Source: Porphyra umbilicalis
Taxonomy: Eukaryota; Rhodophyta; Bangiophyceae; Bangiales; Bangiaceae
Assembly (NCBI GenBank): GCA_002049455.2
Contig: KV918916.1
Span: forward strand, 62,001-126,000
Length of the DNA stretch: 64,000 nt
Reading direction: 5' to 3'
Both the position numbers and the translations under genes were made by a program. Below, piece after piece: positions 22,684 through 32,274 of this stretch. The notes below the pieces were generated by a model. That model made no database searches. It was given only the letters and a program-made list of their open reading frames with translations, and was not told the DNA's origin. Positions within the stretch are counted from its first letter, which is position 1; every line of letters begins with the position of its first letter.

Positions 22684-23783
22684 TCAGCAGCCAGCGCACC
22701 CTCCCCCCCCTCGCGTCTGCCGGTACACCTCCCCGAACGCCCGGTCGCCGAGGCCCCGCCGCGCAACAAGAGCAACAAGACGGCCATTTCGCTGGTGTAC
22801 GCCTGCGCCGCCCGCGCCCTCGCCCACGTCCACCTTACCCCCTGCGTCGAGCTGCCACGCAAGGCGGTAGGTGACCGCCACGCCGCCACCGCCCGCAGCG
22901 GCACCCGCCGACGCCGCCACGCCCGCCGCGTCCGCCATCTGCGCCCGCGCCCGCCGCTCCTCCGCCTTGTTGGCGGTGACACACACGTAGAGGCGGGCGG
23001 GCGGCAGGGCGCCCACCGCCGCCGCCACGTCGGCGGCGGCGGCGTCAAGCGGGGCGGCCGCCCCATCCGCCGCCTCCAGCGCGGTGACCCAGTCGGCGCG
23101 CAGCGCGGCGAGGCGCCCGAGCAGCGCCCCAGCGGCGGGCGCGTGCCACCCGCACTGCGCGTCGACAAGGGTGGTTGTCGACGGGCGGGCGGCAACAAAC
23201 TTGGCGAGCGACGCCGCCGATACGCCGGCAGGGGTGACGGGGAAGGCCGGGGGGGGGGAGGCGGCGGGCCACCACTGCTGCGGCCGCCGCCGCCACCGCC
23301 CACCGCCCCCGCCGGGGCAGTCGCCGCGTTTGCATTGCTGGCAACGGCCGCGGCAGCCGACGGTGGCGGCAGGCGTAGCGGCCGCCCCGACGCGGTGAGG
23401 AGCCCCCGCGGCCCCGCAGCGGCCGCGGAGGCCCCAGTGGCGGCCGACCGCCGCGGACCGGGTGCCCCCTCGTCTTCGGCGGTCAAGTCCTCGGCGAGCC
23501 ACGCAGCGCGGGGGTCCCCGACCGGGATGGCCCAGGGGGCGGCGTGGCGCCTCGAGGTACCATCACCGCCGCCGCCCGCTGCCGCCGCGGTAACGGGGGC
23601 CGATGCGGCTGCGGCCGGCGCAGCCGCCGCAGAGGCAGCGACGGCGACGGCGGCGGTGGCAGCGGCGGCGGCGGCGGCGGCGCCGCTGGCAAGCGTCGTG
23701 AGCGTCCAGAGCGCCGTCGCAGCGCCACGATGGCGGCGACGCGGGGCGGGCGCGCCGCCGCCGGCGGAGCGCCTCGGCGCCAT
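22684..23783 (-). CDS. Unknown secreted or plastid-targeted-type protein, one frame break at a G-run
   Basis: ATG 23783 sits in an excellent GGCCACCATGG context. The N-terminus is Arg-rich and then strongly hydrophobic (RRRHRG...ALWTLTTLASG followed by an Ala-rich run), which looks like a signal or transit peptide. A globular acidic patch follows (AAWLAEDLTAEDEG). The frame then runs into Pro/Gly repeats near 23250, where the plus strand has a long G-run, and protein-like sequence resumes in a second frame (FPVTPAGVSAASLAKFVAARP ... LYVCVTANKAEERRARAQ ... VTYRLAWQLD) and ends at 22684. The simplest reading is one gene with a one- or two-base indel or an unrecognised intron at the homopolymer. 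No family is recognised. No mobile-element features are present, so it may be a host gene. Confidence 0.5.
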
Positions 23784-24447
23784 GGTGGCCGGGGCGTAGG
23801 CGGGGAGCAATGGACAGTGGCGCGCCGACAGGGGGAGGCGCAACGGAATGGGGCAGGAGGCGGCTGCGCAGCGACCTGGTCGGCCCTGCGTGACGGCGAC
23901 GAGGTGCGAGGGCGGGGCGACGGCAGTCGTGCTCCCCCGCTGTCGGGGTAGCAGCCGTCGAAAGCGGTCAAGCAGGCCGGGTGGGCTAGCCCAGGAGCTG
24001 TGCCGCCGCGCGCGCGGCACAGCGGCGGCAGGGCGGTGGCGGCGCGCCACAAATGCAAGGCGCGCCGGGGAGGAGACGCGCGGCCTCCACCCTCGGCCGG
24101 TGGGGACGGCCGTGTCTCCCGCTTGTCTTGCGGGCGGAAGCGGCGCCCGCGGGGCGGTCCCGGTCGGGACCGCCGCAGCACGGCCTTGACGCTGTGACGG
24201 GGTGTCGATTGATTTTTTCCACGCGGCTCATCCAGCTGCTCCCTGCCGCTGCGCTTGGGACGACCACCTGCAGGTGATCGTGGAGACGCACTCACCACCG
24301 CTCATGAGATTGCAGCGCCGCTGACGAAGTCCACAGTTATTTTGACGGTGCTTCTCTGGGCTCGGATAGATCACAATGCAGTTTGTTTCGACAACCGGCA
24401 CAGTGCGACTTAAACCACATGCCTGGAAGATCTGCATTCCCTTGTAA

Positions 24448-26528
24448 GAGCATTGCCAACAACTCAGGCTATCTCTATCGGCTATTCCATTCTAGAACCA
24501 AGTCCGCGTCCTTAGACAGCCACATGTACGTCAGCGGTTGGCTGCTGTGCTGTCATGAGCCTAAGTACCCGCAGGTTTCCTTACACCAGGCCTTGTCTGG
24601 GCCCGATCAAGACGATATTTTCTGCCAGGACTTGATTCACTGCAGCGGCAGATGACAACTGTGGTGAGCAGCCGTATCAACCATAACGAAGGCGCAGAGA
24701 ACGCTCGTCGGTACGGACAAAGAAACAGGTCAAAATGTGCAGCACTTGATGACGACCACGCCTAGAAGGACGTCACTGTAGGACCATTGCCAGGCACGAC
24801 AGCTCTTGCGGACGTTCCCACCACCTCTGCCCAGAAGAAACTGGCAGTCAATCTTGCAGACGTGGCGCACACGTTGCAGCCACGTGCTACTATTTGCTGT
24901 GAAACGGGTCGTTGATCCATCACATGGGCCAATCAGAGGCCCCCGTGAGATAGCCTCGGCTATCCTAAAAGCTATTCCGACTCGAAATAGAAAAGCGATA
25001 GCCGCACAGCTATTCTTGCACAGCGTTTTGTCCCCGATTCCTTAAAACTGAGAACTGCGAGATTCGAACACGCCCACCGATGGTTCGCAGAACAGTCGCA
25101 CATCGGTCATGCGATCAAATGATGCCCACTTTTTGTTGATCTCTGAGACAGAGCCCGCAGTGGAGTTCAGAAGTGCTCGAATACCATCTGCACCGATATT
25201 CAGTGGGAATTATCCTCACACCAGCACCTGCAGATTTGGCAATTGTCCGGCGAAGTTGCTGCCCCATGCTCATGAAGGATCTTTCCGATTCGCTGGTTCT
25301 AATCGTTCTGCGTATCGTGCTGAGAACTGTCCTGAAGTGGGAGTAAGATCATCCTGAGGATCGTGCTCAGGACTATCCTGGCGTCGGAGTACAATCATCC
25401 TGGGGATCGTCGTCATAGATTGAGTGAACGAGTGCGCAAGATTGATCTAGATTCCTGCCTCAAGGACTCGATCGTAGATGATAGCCTAGACTACTTCGAG
25501 TGACGTCGTGAGGAGGGTCTGCCGAAACCGATCAGAGAGCAAGACCTGCCCATGGGGCGTCGCTCCTGGGCCACAAAGCGTGTGCAGAGGGAACCTCAAT
25601 GTTACTTGGTAGACGTGCGACCGACACGCTGTTTCCCGGCGCAGAGGGGATGGGAACTGGGTAAACATGCGTCGGCTCGCACATCGAGAATACCGTGAAG
25701 TCCCGGACGCACCCAGTCCCGATTTATCAATGATTGGGTCTCCCTCACGCGCAGTAAATTCGTTCTCAGCTCAGTGGCAATCTCGTCCCCTTTCGTCCTA
25801 ACACAGCACGTCCCGAACTCGCAATCCCCCGGTTCAATATGGTGCAGAAGCACTCGCACCAGTTTCTCAAGCGCATGAGTGATGTGTCAGATTGCAAGTT
25901 CGGCATTGCTCTGAACGAAGAAAATGTCCACAGGTTTGTGTTCACACTGTTGACGAAATAGGCAGGCATTTTGTTTGCGGAAAAGGCAGTCCGACTATCA
26001 GTGAAACAAGTCCTCACATAGTGTTCGAATGACAGTCCCCGAGATGATCTGTGGGTCAGGATGACACTGCTTCTGGAACGATCCCAGAGTCAGTCCCGAA
26101 GATGATCCGTTGAACGAGTCCAGAACTGTAGTGATGAACTGCCGAATCACAGAGGTCACTCGAGAATCAGGCAATCTGAAATGTAGGATTTTCGCTGATC
26201 CACGGAACTTTTGTGCACATGATCCTCCGAATCATGCTGAGGCCATCTCACAGGAGCTTTGCATGGCTATCTCAAAACATTCTTTCGCGTCTACTCGTTA
26301 TAGATTTACAAGCCGGCAAATTTATCACTATCCCGGCGATGAAATACCGACCCGCAGTGTGGTCAGCGGAAGCCAGAATCAAGTAGTTAGTTCGATTTCC
26401 ATGGCCCGAACAAAGAAAGGGCTTCTTCGTCTAAAAAGTGGTGTTACATCGGACTTCAGGTTCTTAATGGGACACGTTGTGCAACGTGGCTTGAATATGG
26501 GGATAGCATCTCATTGTTAACAATGCTC
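24448..26528 (+). mobile_element. TIR DNA transposon, longer copy (2081 bp), PIF/Harbinger-like
   Basis: The terminal inverted repeats match those of the 740-bp copy (15 bases, two mismatches between ends). The target duplication is TAA (24445-24447 and 26529-26531). Segments 24448-25018 and 26362-26528 align with the short copy; 25019-26361 is present only here. The extra part has short fragments of protein-like sequence on both strands (for example a plus-strand FGIALNEENVHRFVFTLLTK near 25900) broken by stops, so it is probably a decayed transposase or accessory gene region. No DDE motif could be identified. The left arm contains the palindrome-rich AAAAGCTATTC...GAAATAGAAAAGCGATAG. Confidence 0.85.
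25316..25407 (+). repeat. Two tandem 46-bp units inside the longer TIR element
   Basis: Units 25316-25361 and 25362-25407 begin CGTGCT and end ATCATCCTGrGGAT, with about 80% identity. A partial third start (CGTCGTC) follows. This lies in the segment missing from the shorter copy. Confidence 0.6.
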
Positions 26529-26633
26529 TAAATGGCTTGCACAGAGGCGTGCAGGAATCCTGCAATCGTCGAGTCTGACCCTTCCAGAGCGTGTGCGCTG
26601 TACAAGACCTTTGTAGAGCGATGCTCCTGGGCT

Positions 26634-26767
26634 ACAGCCGTTCTCCCAAAAATCCCGCACTCCCACAGTTGCAAAAGAGTTCGAAATCGACCTCTACGAC
26701 CCCGCAGAGGCCGATTTGGAACTCTTTTGCAGCAGTTGGAGTGCGGGATTTTCGGGAGAACGGCTGT
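26634..26767. repeat. Long imperfect hairpin, 62-nt arms and 10-nt loop
   Basis: The left arm 26634-26695 starts ACAGCCGTTCTCCC and the right arm 26706-26767 ends GGGAGAACGGCTGT. The arms pair with about six or seven mismatches. It could be a fold-back transposon relic or, if transcribed, a miRNA-like precursor. No target duplication was recognised. Confidence 0.75.
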
Positions 26768-26925
26768 ATAAAGACGTCGCCCAGATCCCTTTTCTACACC
26801 TTTCGTACCGCCGTGGAGGTGTCTATGAGTGCGTAAATAACGAGACCTGGCCACCTCTTCATGCGCACGGGGCGTCTACAAACGTGTTTCTTGCATGCAA
26901 ATTTCTTGTACCTCGCACCCTGAGT

Positions 26926-26947
26926 TCGTGCAAGCGTGCTTGCACGA
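26926..26947. repeat. Perfect 10-bp-arm palindrome with a 2-nt centre
   Basis: TCGTGCAAGC, centre GT, then GCTTGCACGA. It lies among several TTCTTGCA motifs. A second palindrome of the same size and geometry is 640 bp away at 27566. Confidence 0.6.
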
Positions 26948-27565
26948 GCAAGTGCGGAAATTCTGGAAACGGATCCATCTTTGTGCAGACTTCTTGCACC
27001 TTGTGCATGATTCTTGCACCAGTGAGCGACACTTGCTTTCCCTCACGAGCGGCTCCACCGGCAACATGCTCAACCTCATTACGCACTCCAAAGACTGACC
27101 TTCAGTTGCTTATCACTCCTGTACCCCTCCGCACCTCACCCCCCCCGCTCCCCAAGAACAACCAGACTTCCGAAAGAAGGGTGAATTCGACTATTGTCCC
27201 GGAGGCCGTGAGGACGTCAACATGGGGATGCGGAAGCTAGGAAACTATCCGAAGCCATCTCCCCGGCTACCAGGAGCACATCAGAGGTACCCTGCTCCAG
27301 GAGCTCCATTGGGAAGCGGTCATTTGGCTTCTGGTGCTATGTCTTCAGTGTCCGGTGCTGCGACTGAGCTCATGACGGGTGGGGAATGAAAAGAGGCTGT
27401 GACATTGTCAGTGTGGGCAGACGTTGCCCCTATAACCCTCTGCTGTCACGCCGGTATACCGTCACACGGTTTGCAACTGCGAACGGGCCTGACTCTGTGC
27501 AACTCCCATACAAGAATCGTGCACGAAGAACCGCCGTTTGTGCAAGAAATGGAGGCCTGTAAAAT

Positions 27566-27587
27566 CTTGTATACAACTGTATACAAG
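27566..27587. repeat. Perfect 10-bp-arm palindrome with a 2-nt centre (second)
   Basis: CTTGTATACA, centre AC, then TGTATACAAG. The flanks carry TGCAAGAA and ACAAGAATCGTGCAC, the reverse orientation of motifs around the first palindrome. The pair might therefore mark arms of one inverted structure. Confidence 0.55.
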
Positions 27588-27824
27588 GAAATTCGGGCTC
27601 TCCCAGGAACGTGGTCTAAGCCCCACTGTGCGGGGACCACCGGGATCATCGCTTTGCAGCGGCCTTATAATGGAGCGGTGGTCACCGTTGACCGTGGCGA
27701 GCCCAGCGAGGGTGTCGATGCCGCTGCAGCTGCTGTTTAGTACATCTCGCCTCGCACGGCCCAGCCATTGATCGGCAGTGAGGCCCATCCAGCCACCACC
27801 GGCGCCAACACTGCCCGGGCAGTG

Positions 27825-28165
27825 GCCCGAGTGGCGGTTGGCGTTTCCGTTACGGTGCCGCGCGCGCCGCGGCCCGGCTGCCTGATGGCCTCACGTGTGG
27901 TGGGCTCGCCTATATCTGGCGCCCTCTGATGCCGGCCCGCCTTGCGGTACTCGAGGCGGCTGGCCTGTTCGACTTCTTTGCCAACGCGTCCGCGTCCCTC
28001 CCCGTCCTTGCGCTGACCAACGTGGGGTTGCTATGTTTGCCAATGAGAGCTGCGTGGTTGACGGCGACTTCGACTTGTTCTTCGAGGCACTGACGGGCCC
28101 GCGGGGCGGCGGCTCGACCCTGCTGCTGGTGGCAAACCTCATCTACGACTTGGTTCCGAGGTCAG
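27825..28165 (+). pseudogene. Broken coding remnant, possibly repeat-helix protein
   Basis: Protein-like sequence runs in one plus frame (GGLAYIWRPLMPARLAVLEA, FDFFANASASLPVLALTNV) and continues in another from ATG 28033 (MFANESCVVDGDFDLFFEAL, STLLLVANLIYDLVP). The switch lies around 28020. Both pieces have Leu/Ala-rich amphipathic helix character, and 'LALTNVxLL...LLLVANLIYDL' faintly recalls Armadillo-type repeats. That resemblance is only an impression. No start or intron borders were established, so it may be a partial exon or a gene fragment. Confidence 0.3.
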
Positions 28166-29214
28166 ATCTACGGAACTGGTCGCGGCAGAGGTCTTCCTGC
28201 CCCTCGAGGGGCCGCAGATGACATAAGAATGGAACCGTGCCTGAATATCGAGCTGAGTCGGCAGTGCTCATACAAAGCCGAACTTTCCTACGAGCCGTGA
28301 CAACAGACTGAATCACAAGTGGTCCTCGTCAAAGGTGGTAAGACGCTGTACACCAAACGTCTTCCAGGCGTTGGGGCTCGCACGTCCGCTCCGCACGCGC
28401 ACCCCACACCCTGGCCCCGCACGCCCGCCCCGCCCATACGAAATCCATGGCTGTCAGTCGGGCGGGACCACCCTCCATCTTCGCAAAGCGGCTGCCACTC
28501 GGTCCGGGCCGTCCCCACCGTATCGATCGTTGCGTGCGGCAGGTACAGGAACTGCCTTACAGTTCTCATCGCACTGCAACTCACAAGCGCTTCCCATCTT
28601 GGTTCAAGAGCCCCAGCCCGTACGCAGTTTCTGGCGCTGTAGCATGCGGCGGCAGGTGTTCACCACTTCCACCGTCAAACGCCTGAACGTTGGCGATGAA
28701 CGGTTTGGCCCACTCCAGACAAGTGCAAAGCGCGTTGCACAGTCTTGCCTTGGCTCGCAGACAAAACGGGTTTGGGCGGGAGGTCTCAGGTGGCCTCGCT
28801 GGTTGATGGGCGATTGCGGAAGGGGATGCGTCTGAGTTCAAGGGAAGGGGCGGGTGCACGTGACCTGTCAGTGCCAGATCGCCTCCTGAAGTGGCGGGAA
28901 AAGGACCGATTTCACTCGAGTCAGTCGGCTTCTGCGTATTTGGTGGCCACTTGTGACATTGATCTTCGCAAGATGAGTTAAATCCCCGACTCTCAAGTCG
29001 ACTGGCACATGCATCCGAAAGGGGGCTTTGCGTCCCAACCAGGGCCGTTTGCCGCCGCCAGCAAAGCCCAGCGTGTCGCGACCCGTGCGCCGCCCTTCTT
29101 GCGTCGGCTGTGCCCTTGCCAAGCCGCGTGTTCGTTCTTGCTTGGTCCCCTTCCCTCCATCCAGTGTCTACTCCCTCATCAACTTTCTTCTCTCCACCGG
29201 TTTTTGTGCCCACC

Positions 29215-30380
29215 ATGTCGGACTCCAAGCCAGCTATGAACACCGCTGATGGCGGCCCCGACTCGAAGCCCGACCCGGAAGGGGCCGGTGGCGACGGGGG
29301 CGCCAGCTCGGAGCAGGTCAATATCAAAGTAAGTGATGGGAGCTTGACGACGCTCTTTTGTCATAGCGAGCAGATTGCATGCGCGCACAGTGGCGAGCTG
29401 TGGGCGCGCGCCCTTTTCATGCGGACGGTTTTTGTTGTTTTACTCGCCTCTTGTCGCCCCTTTCCCTTGTGTCCCGTGGTAAAAACTTTGGTCCGGGACA
29501 AGTTCTGACTTCATGCGCTCTGTGTTTGTCTACCTTACTTGGTGCATCAACGGCGCCTTCTTTTTCTCGTGGTTGTCCTTTTTGAATTCGAACCCTTTTT
29601 TTGTTCTTATTGTGTCTTGTCTGCAGGTGCGCGACAGCGAAGGCAACGAGGTGCAGTTCAGGATCAAGAAGAAGACACAGCTGAAGAAGCTGATGGATGC
29701 GTACTGTGGCCGAATGGGCACGAGCGTTGGCAGTACGTTGCGTGTTGTGGTTGCACCGTGTGGCTGATTGCGCATCTTCTCACCTGCATCGCATGCGATC
29801 TGGTGCGCCTTGTCTTCCGCGGGAGCACGCTTGCCTCCATGAAGCCCTCGTGGGTGCTGTCTCGGCCGTATCGTTGCGGATGGGGCTCAATGAAACGCGC
29901 CAACTGTTTTGCTGACTTGTTTTGTTCTTTTTTTTTGCATGTCTCACCCGCCCTCCTGTATTGCGTTGTGCCACAGCCTACCGCTTTTTGTTTGATGGCA
30001 ACCGCATCAATGACACCGACACCCCCGAGTCTCTTGAGATGGTACGTTTGGTCCTCTGTGAGCTCTTTTTGTGGTTTCATGTGTGAGCCGTGTCTTCGCG
30101 TTGCCTTTAGCCATCTGCGTCGAGCGCTTCCCATCCCTCCCGTCTGAGGCTCCGTTTCCATCGCTTTGTTTCGAGATGTCACACTTGCGCAATTTTGCTG
30201 ACCGTCTTTTTCTTTGTGGGCACCCTCTGCTCCTCTCCGATTACGGTGTTGGTCACGGCCTGTCTTCACCAATTCGTTTGACAGGAGGACATGGACGTGA
30301 TCGATGCGGTGCTCTTCCAGCAAGGCGGCATCGAGTGCTCGCCGCTGTTTTTGTTTGCTCCAGTGTCTTGCCGCTGCTGA
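29215..30380 (+). CDS. SUMO: SUMO (small ubiquitin-like modifier) precursor, four exons
   Basis: SUMO is conjugated to lysines of target proteins, mainly in the nucleus, after a protease exposes its C-terminal Gly-Gly. Exons: 29215-29328, 29627-29732, 29977-30041 and 30285-30380. Introns of 298, 244 and 243 nt start GTAAGT or GTACGT and end CAG, with phases 0, 1 and 0. The product is 126 aa: a flexible Gly/Asp-rich N-tail (1 to ~33), then the beta-grasp fold with hallmark motifs FRIKKKTQLKKLMDAYC, YRFLFDGNRIND, DTPESLEMED and VLFQQGG. The conserved GG is residues 109-110, followed by a 16-residue tail (IECSPLFLFAPVSCRC) to be removed on maturation. ATG is in CACCATGTC context after a pyrimidine-rich leader. 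This is the only clearly identifiable host gene here. Confidence 0.95.
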
Positions 30381-31569
30381 ATTGGTTGGTGTGCTTGTGA
30401 TGGACCCTGCGCATGGTGGTTTTGCTTGAATGTATAGCAGGCGGGTGCAATCGCGGTCTGGCTATGGGACTGGCGCTGTTGGCGTCGGCTGAGATATCGG
30501 CGCTGTCTGTGTGCCTCTGGCATCATAAAAGGGGCAACCGCGTCTGTTTGTATGTGTTAATCGTCCCTGTGACCAGTGTCATCATTCCAGATGGGTGCAG
30601 AGTCTGCTGCGATATGCGTGCGCTTCATCTCGTCTGTGCTGACGAATGGTGGGGACTCCCTTCGGAGCGGCTGCTGACGTTGTCTGTCGTTTTCTGGACT
30701 CGCATCTGGTCTCGCAAAGAGTTGTTCCAAGGATGCACCGAGCATTGGCTCGCTGCTCCCTCAGCGCGCTCACCGCGAGCTAAATGGGAGTCGCAGCGCC
30801 CACCATATTGCTGTGCTCCTGGTGCTGGCTTCCGCATGTGCGCCCCAGCGGGTGTCTCGCGGAAACCTTGTCGAGACTGACACAGCGACGGATGGTCTTT
30901 CTATTGCAGGATGCCCAATTTTGGCCGATCCGAACAGGAACACGAACACAAGGGGTACTTTCAATTTCAATTTCAATTTGCTCACTTTCACGCAAGTCGT
31001 CCTTTTCTCTTCAATTTTTAGTTGTCAGGCCACACGCAGGTGAGTGTTTGACGCAGGGCGGTGCACCATCATCGGCGACGACGACAGCCTCACGACGACG
31101 CCCCCCTCGCGCACGACGACGCCGCTCCCCCCGACGACGACCCCCCCCCCCTTCTACTCTTGCTCTGTCCACGACTCGCCGCAGATAAATTTGTCACTGA
31201 CCGTTGATGCGGCGGAGCGGGTGTGGGCCACTGTTGACCGGTCGGCAGCGGCGCTCGCCGAAGCTCGTCCGTGCTCCATCAGCAACGTAGGCATATTTTT
31301 CGCATAGAGAACGTGTTCCCCTGCCCACAAGACGGTCTTTGAAGAAAGAAAAAAACTCCTGGACAGCCCCCATGGCGACCCAACACAGCACTCAGTAAGG
31401 GTCTGTATCTGCGCTCTTCTTCATGGTTGCATGACAATGAGGAAAGAAGCAAGGGAAGGTGTTGCAGAGTGGGGCCGTGGGGGGGGGGAGCGGGTGGCGG
31501 CAATGGGAAAGATGGGGTGGCAGAAGGTCTCTTGAGAGGCACCAGAACACAGCTGGGATCGATCGCATA
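30381..31569. other. Intergenic region downstream of SUMO
   Basis: No gene is supported. Features seen are T/C-rich stretches, a TTTCAATTTCAATTTCAATTTG short tandem (about 30959-30980) and a CGACGACG/poly-C low-complexity run near 31075-31152. Weak splice-like signals occur but frames are short. Confidence 0.35.
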
Positions 31570-31963
31570 TATTGCTGATCCCCAAATTTTGTCCTGGTGG
31601 ACAGAGACTGACTTGCGGACCGACTCTGTCCACCAATCAGATGCACCCCTGGGACTGACTCAGTGCTCCTGATTGCTGACATGTGCCCATACAGCCTGGA
31701 AATCAATATCAGCTCCTCATTTTTCTGCACTTCTGGGCAGGAGACAGTAGAAAATGTCAAGATCTCGCGTGGGCAGCTTGCTCCGTGCCAAGAAAAGCGG
31801 ATCCAGCGGCAACAAACAGTGAGTTATGCTAGATGCAAGGTCCTGCCACCGAATACGGGCTTTCTATTGGCTTCAATGCCTTCTTACTGTCGTTGTAGAC
31901 CAATAGAGTGCTTGTGTTCACAGTCAGTCTCTGTCTCTGTCCCCCAGGAGGGGATCAGCAATA
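31570..31963. mobile_element. Candidate TA-flanked inverted-repeat element (~394 bp), Tc1/mariner-type MITE
   Basis: The ends are TATTGCTGATCCCC (31570-31583) and its exact reverse complement (31950-31963). Homology continues inward with small gaps (TCCTGGkGGACAGAGAC, TGACT). TA at both outer edges would fit a TA target duplication, although the symmetry makes it ambiguous. An inner perfect hairpin GGTGGACAGAG/CTCTGTCCACC lies at 31596-31606 and 31624-31634. It has no coding capacity. Confidence 0.45.
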
Positions 31964-32126
31964 CAGTATGCCCCTCAGCCGATTGTCGAAGCCAGGACAC
32001 ACCTGAGACGCGCCCCGTTTCCCCGGCGTTTGCGGCCAGTTTCCTTTCGTCTCATCAGCCTGGGAGGTTGTATTTCAAAAACAAACGCACCCCGTCGATT
32101 CGACGTGTAGGTGGGCTACAATCGAC

Positions 32127-32274
32127 GGGGGGGGCTCTCAGGGGCGGTGTGGGGGGGGGGGGGGGGGCTTGCGGGGGGTTTGGGGGGGGGGGGGGGGGGG
32201 TGGGGCTGCTGGGGGGGCCTTGGGGGGGGCTCTGGGGGGGAGGCTCTGGGGGGGGGCCCTGGCGGGGGGTGCCG
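32127..32274 (+). repeat. Poly-G low-complexity tract
   Basis: Nearly 150 bases of G-runs (several of 10-20 G) broken by CT, TT or GCT. Multiple G4-forming patterns are possible on the plus strand. The exact length is prone to assembly error. Confidence 0.85.

Noticed and set aside
21214-23799. 861-codon plus-strand ORF
   Set aside because: Mostly low-complexity. Its right half is antisense to a better minus-strand gene that has a Kozak ATG and signal-like N-terminus. GC-rich DNA keeps frames open by chance.
28581-29327. 248-codon minus ORF overlapping the SUMO first exon
   Set aside because: Antisense to a confident gene and no domain.
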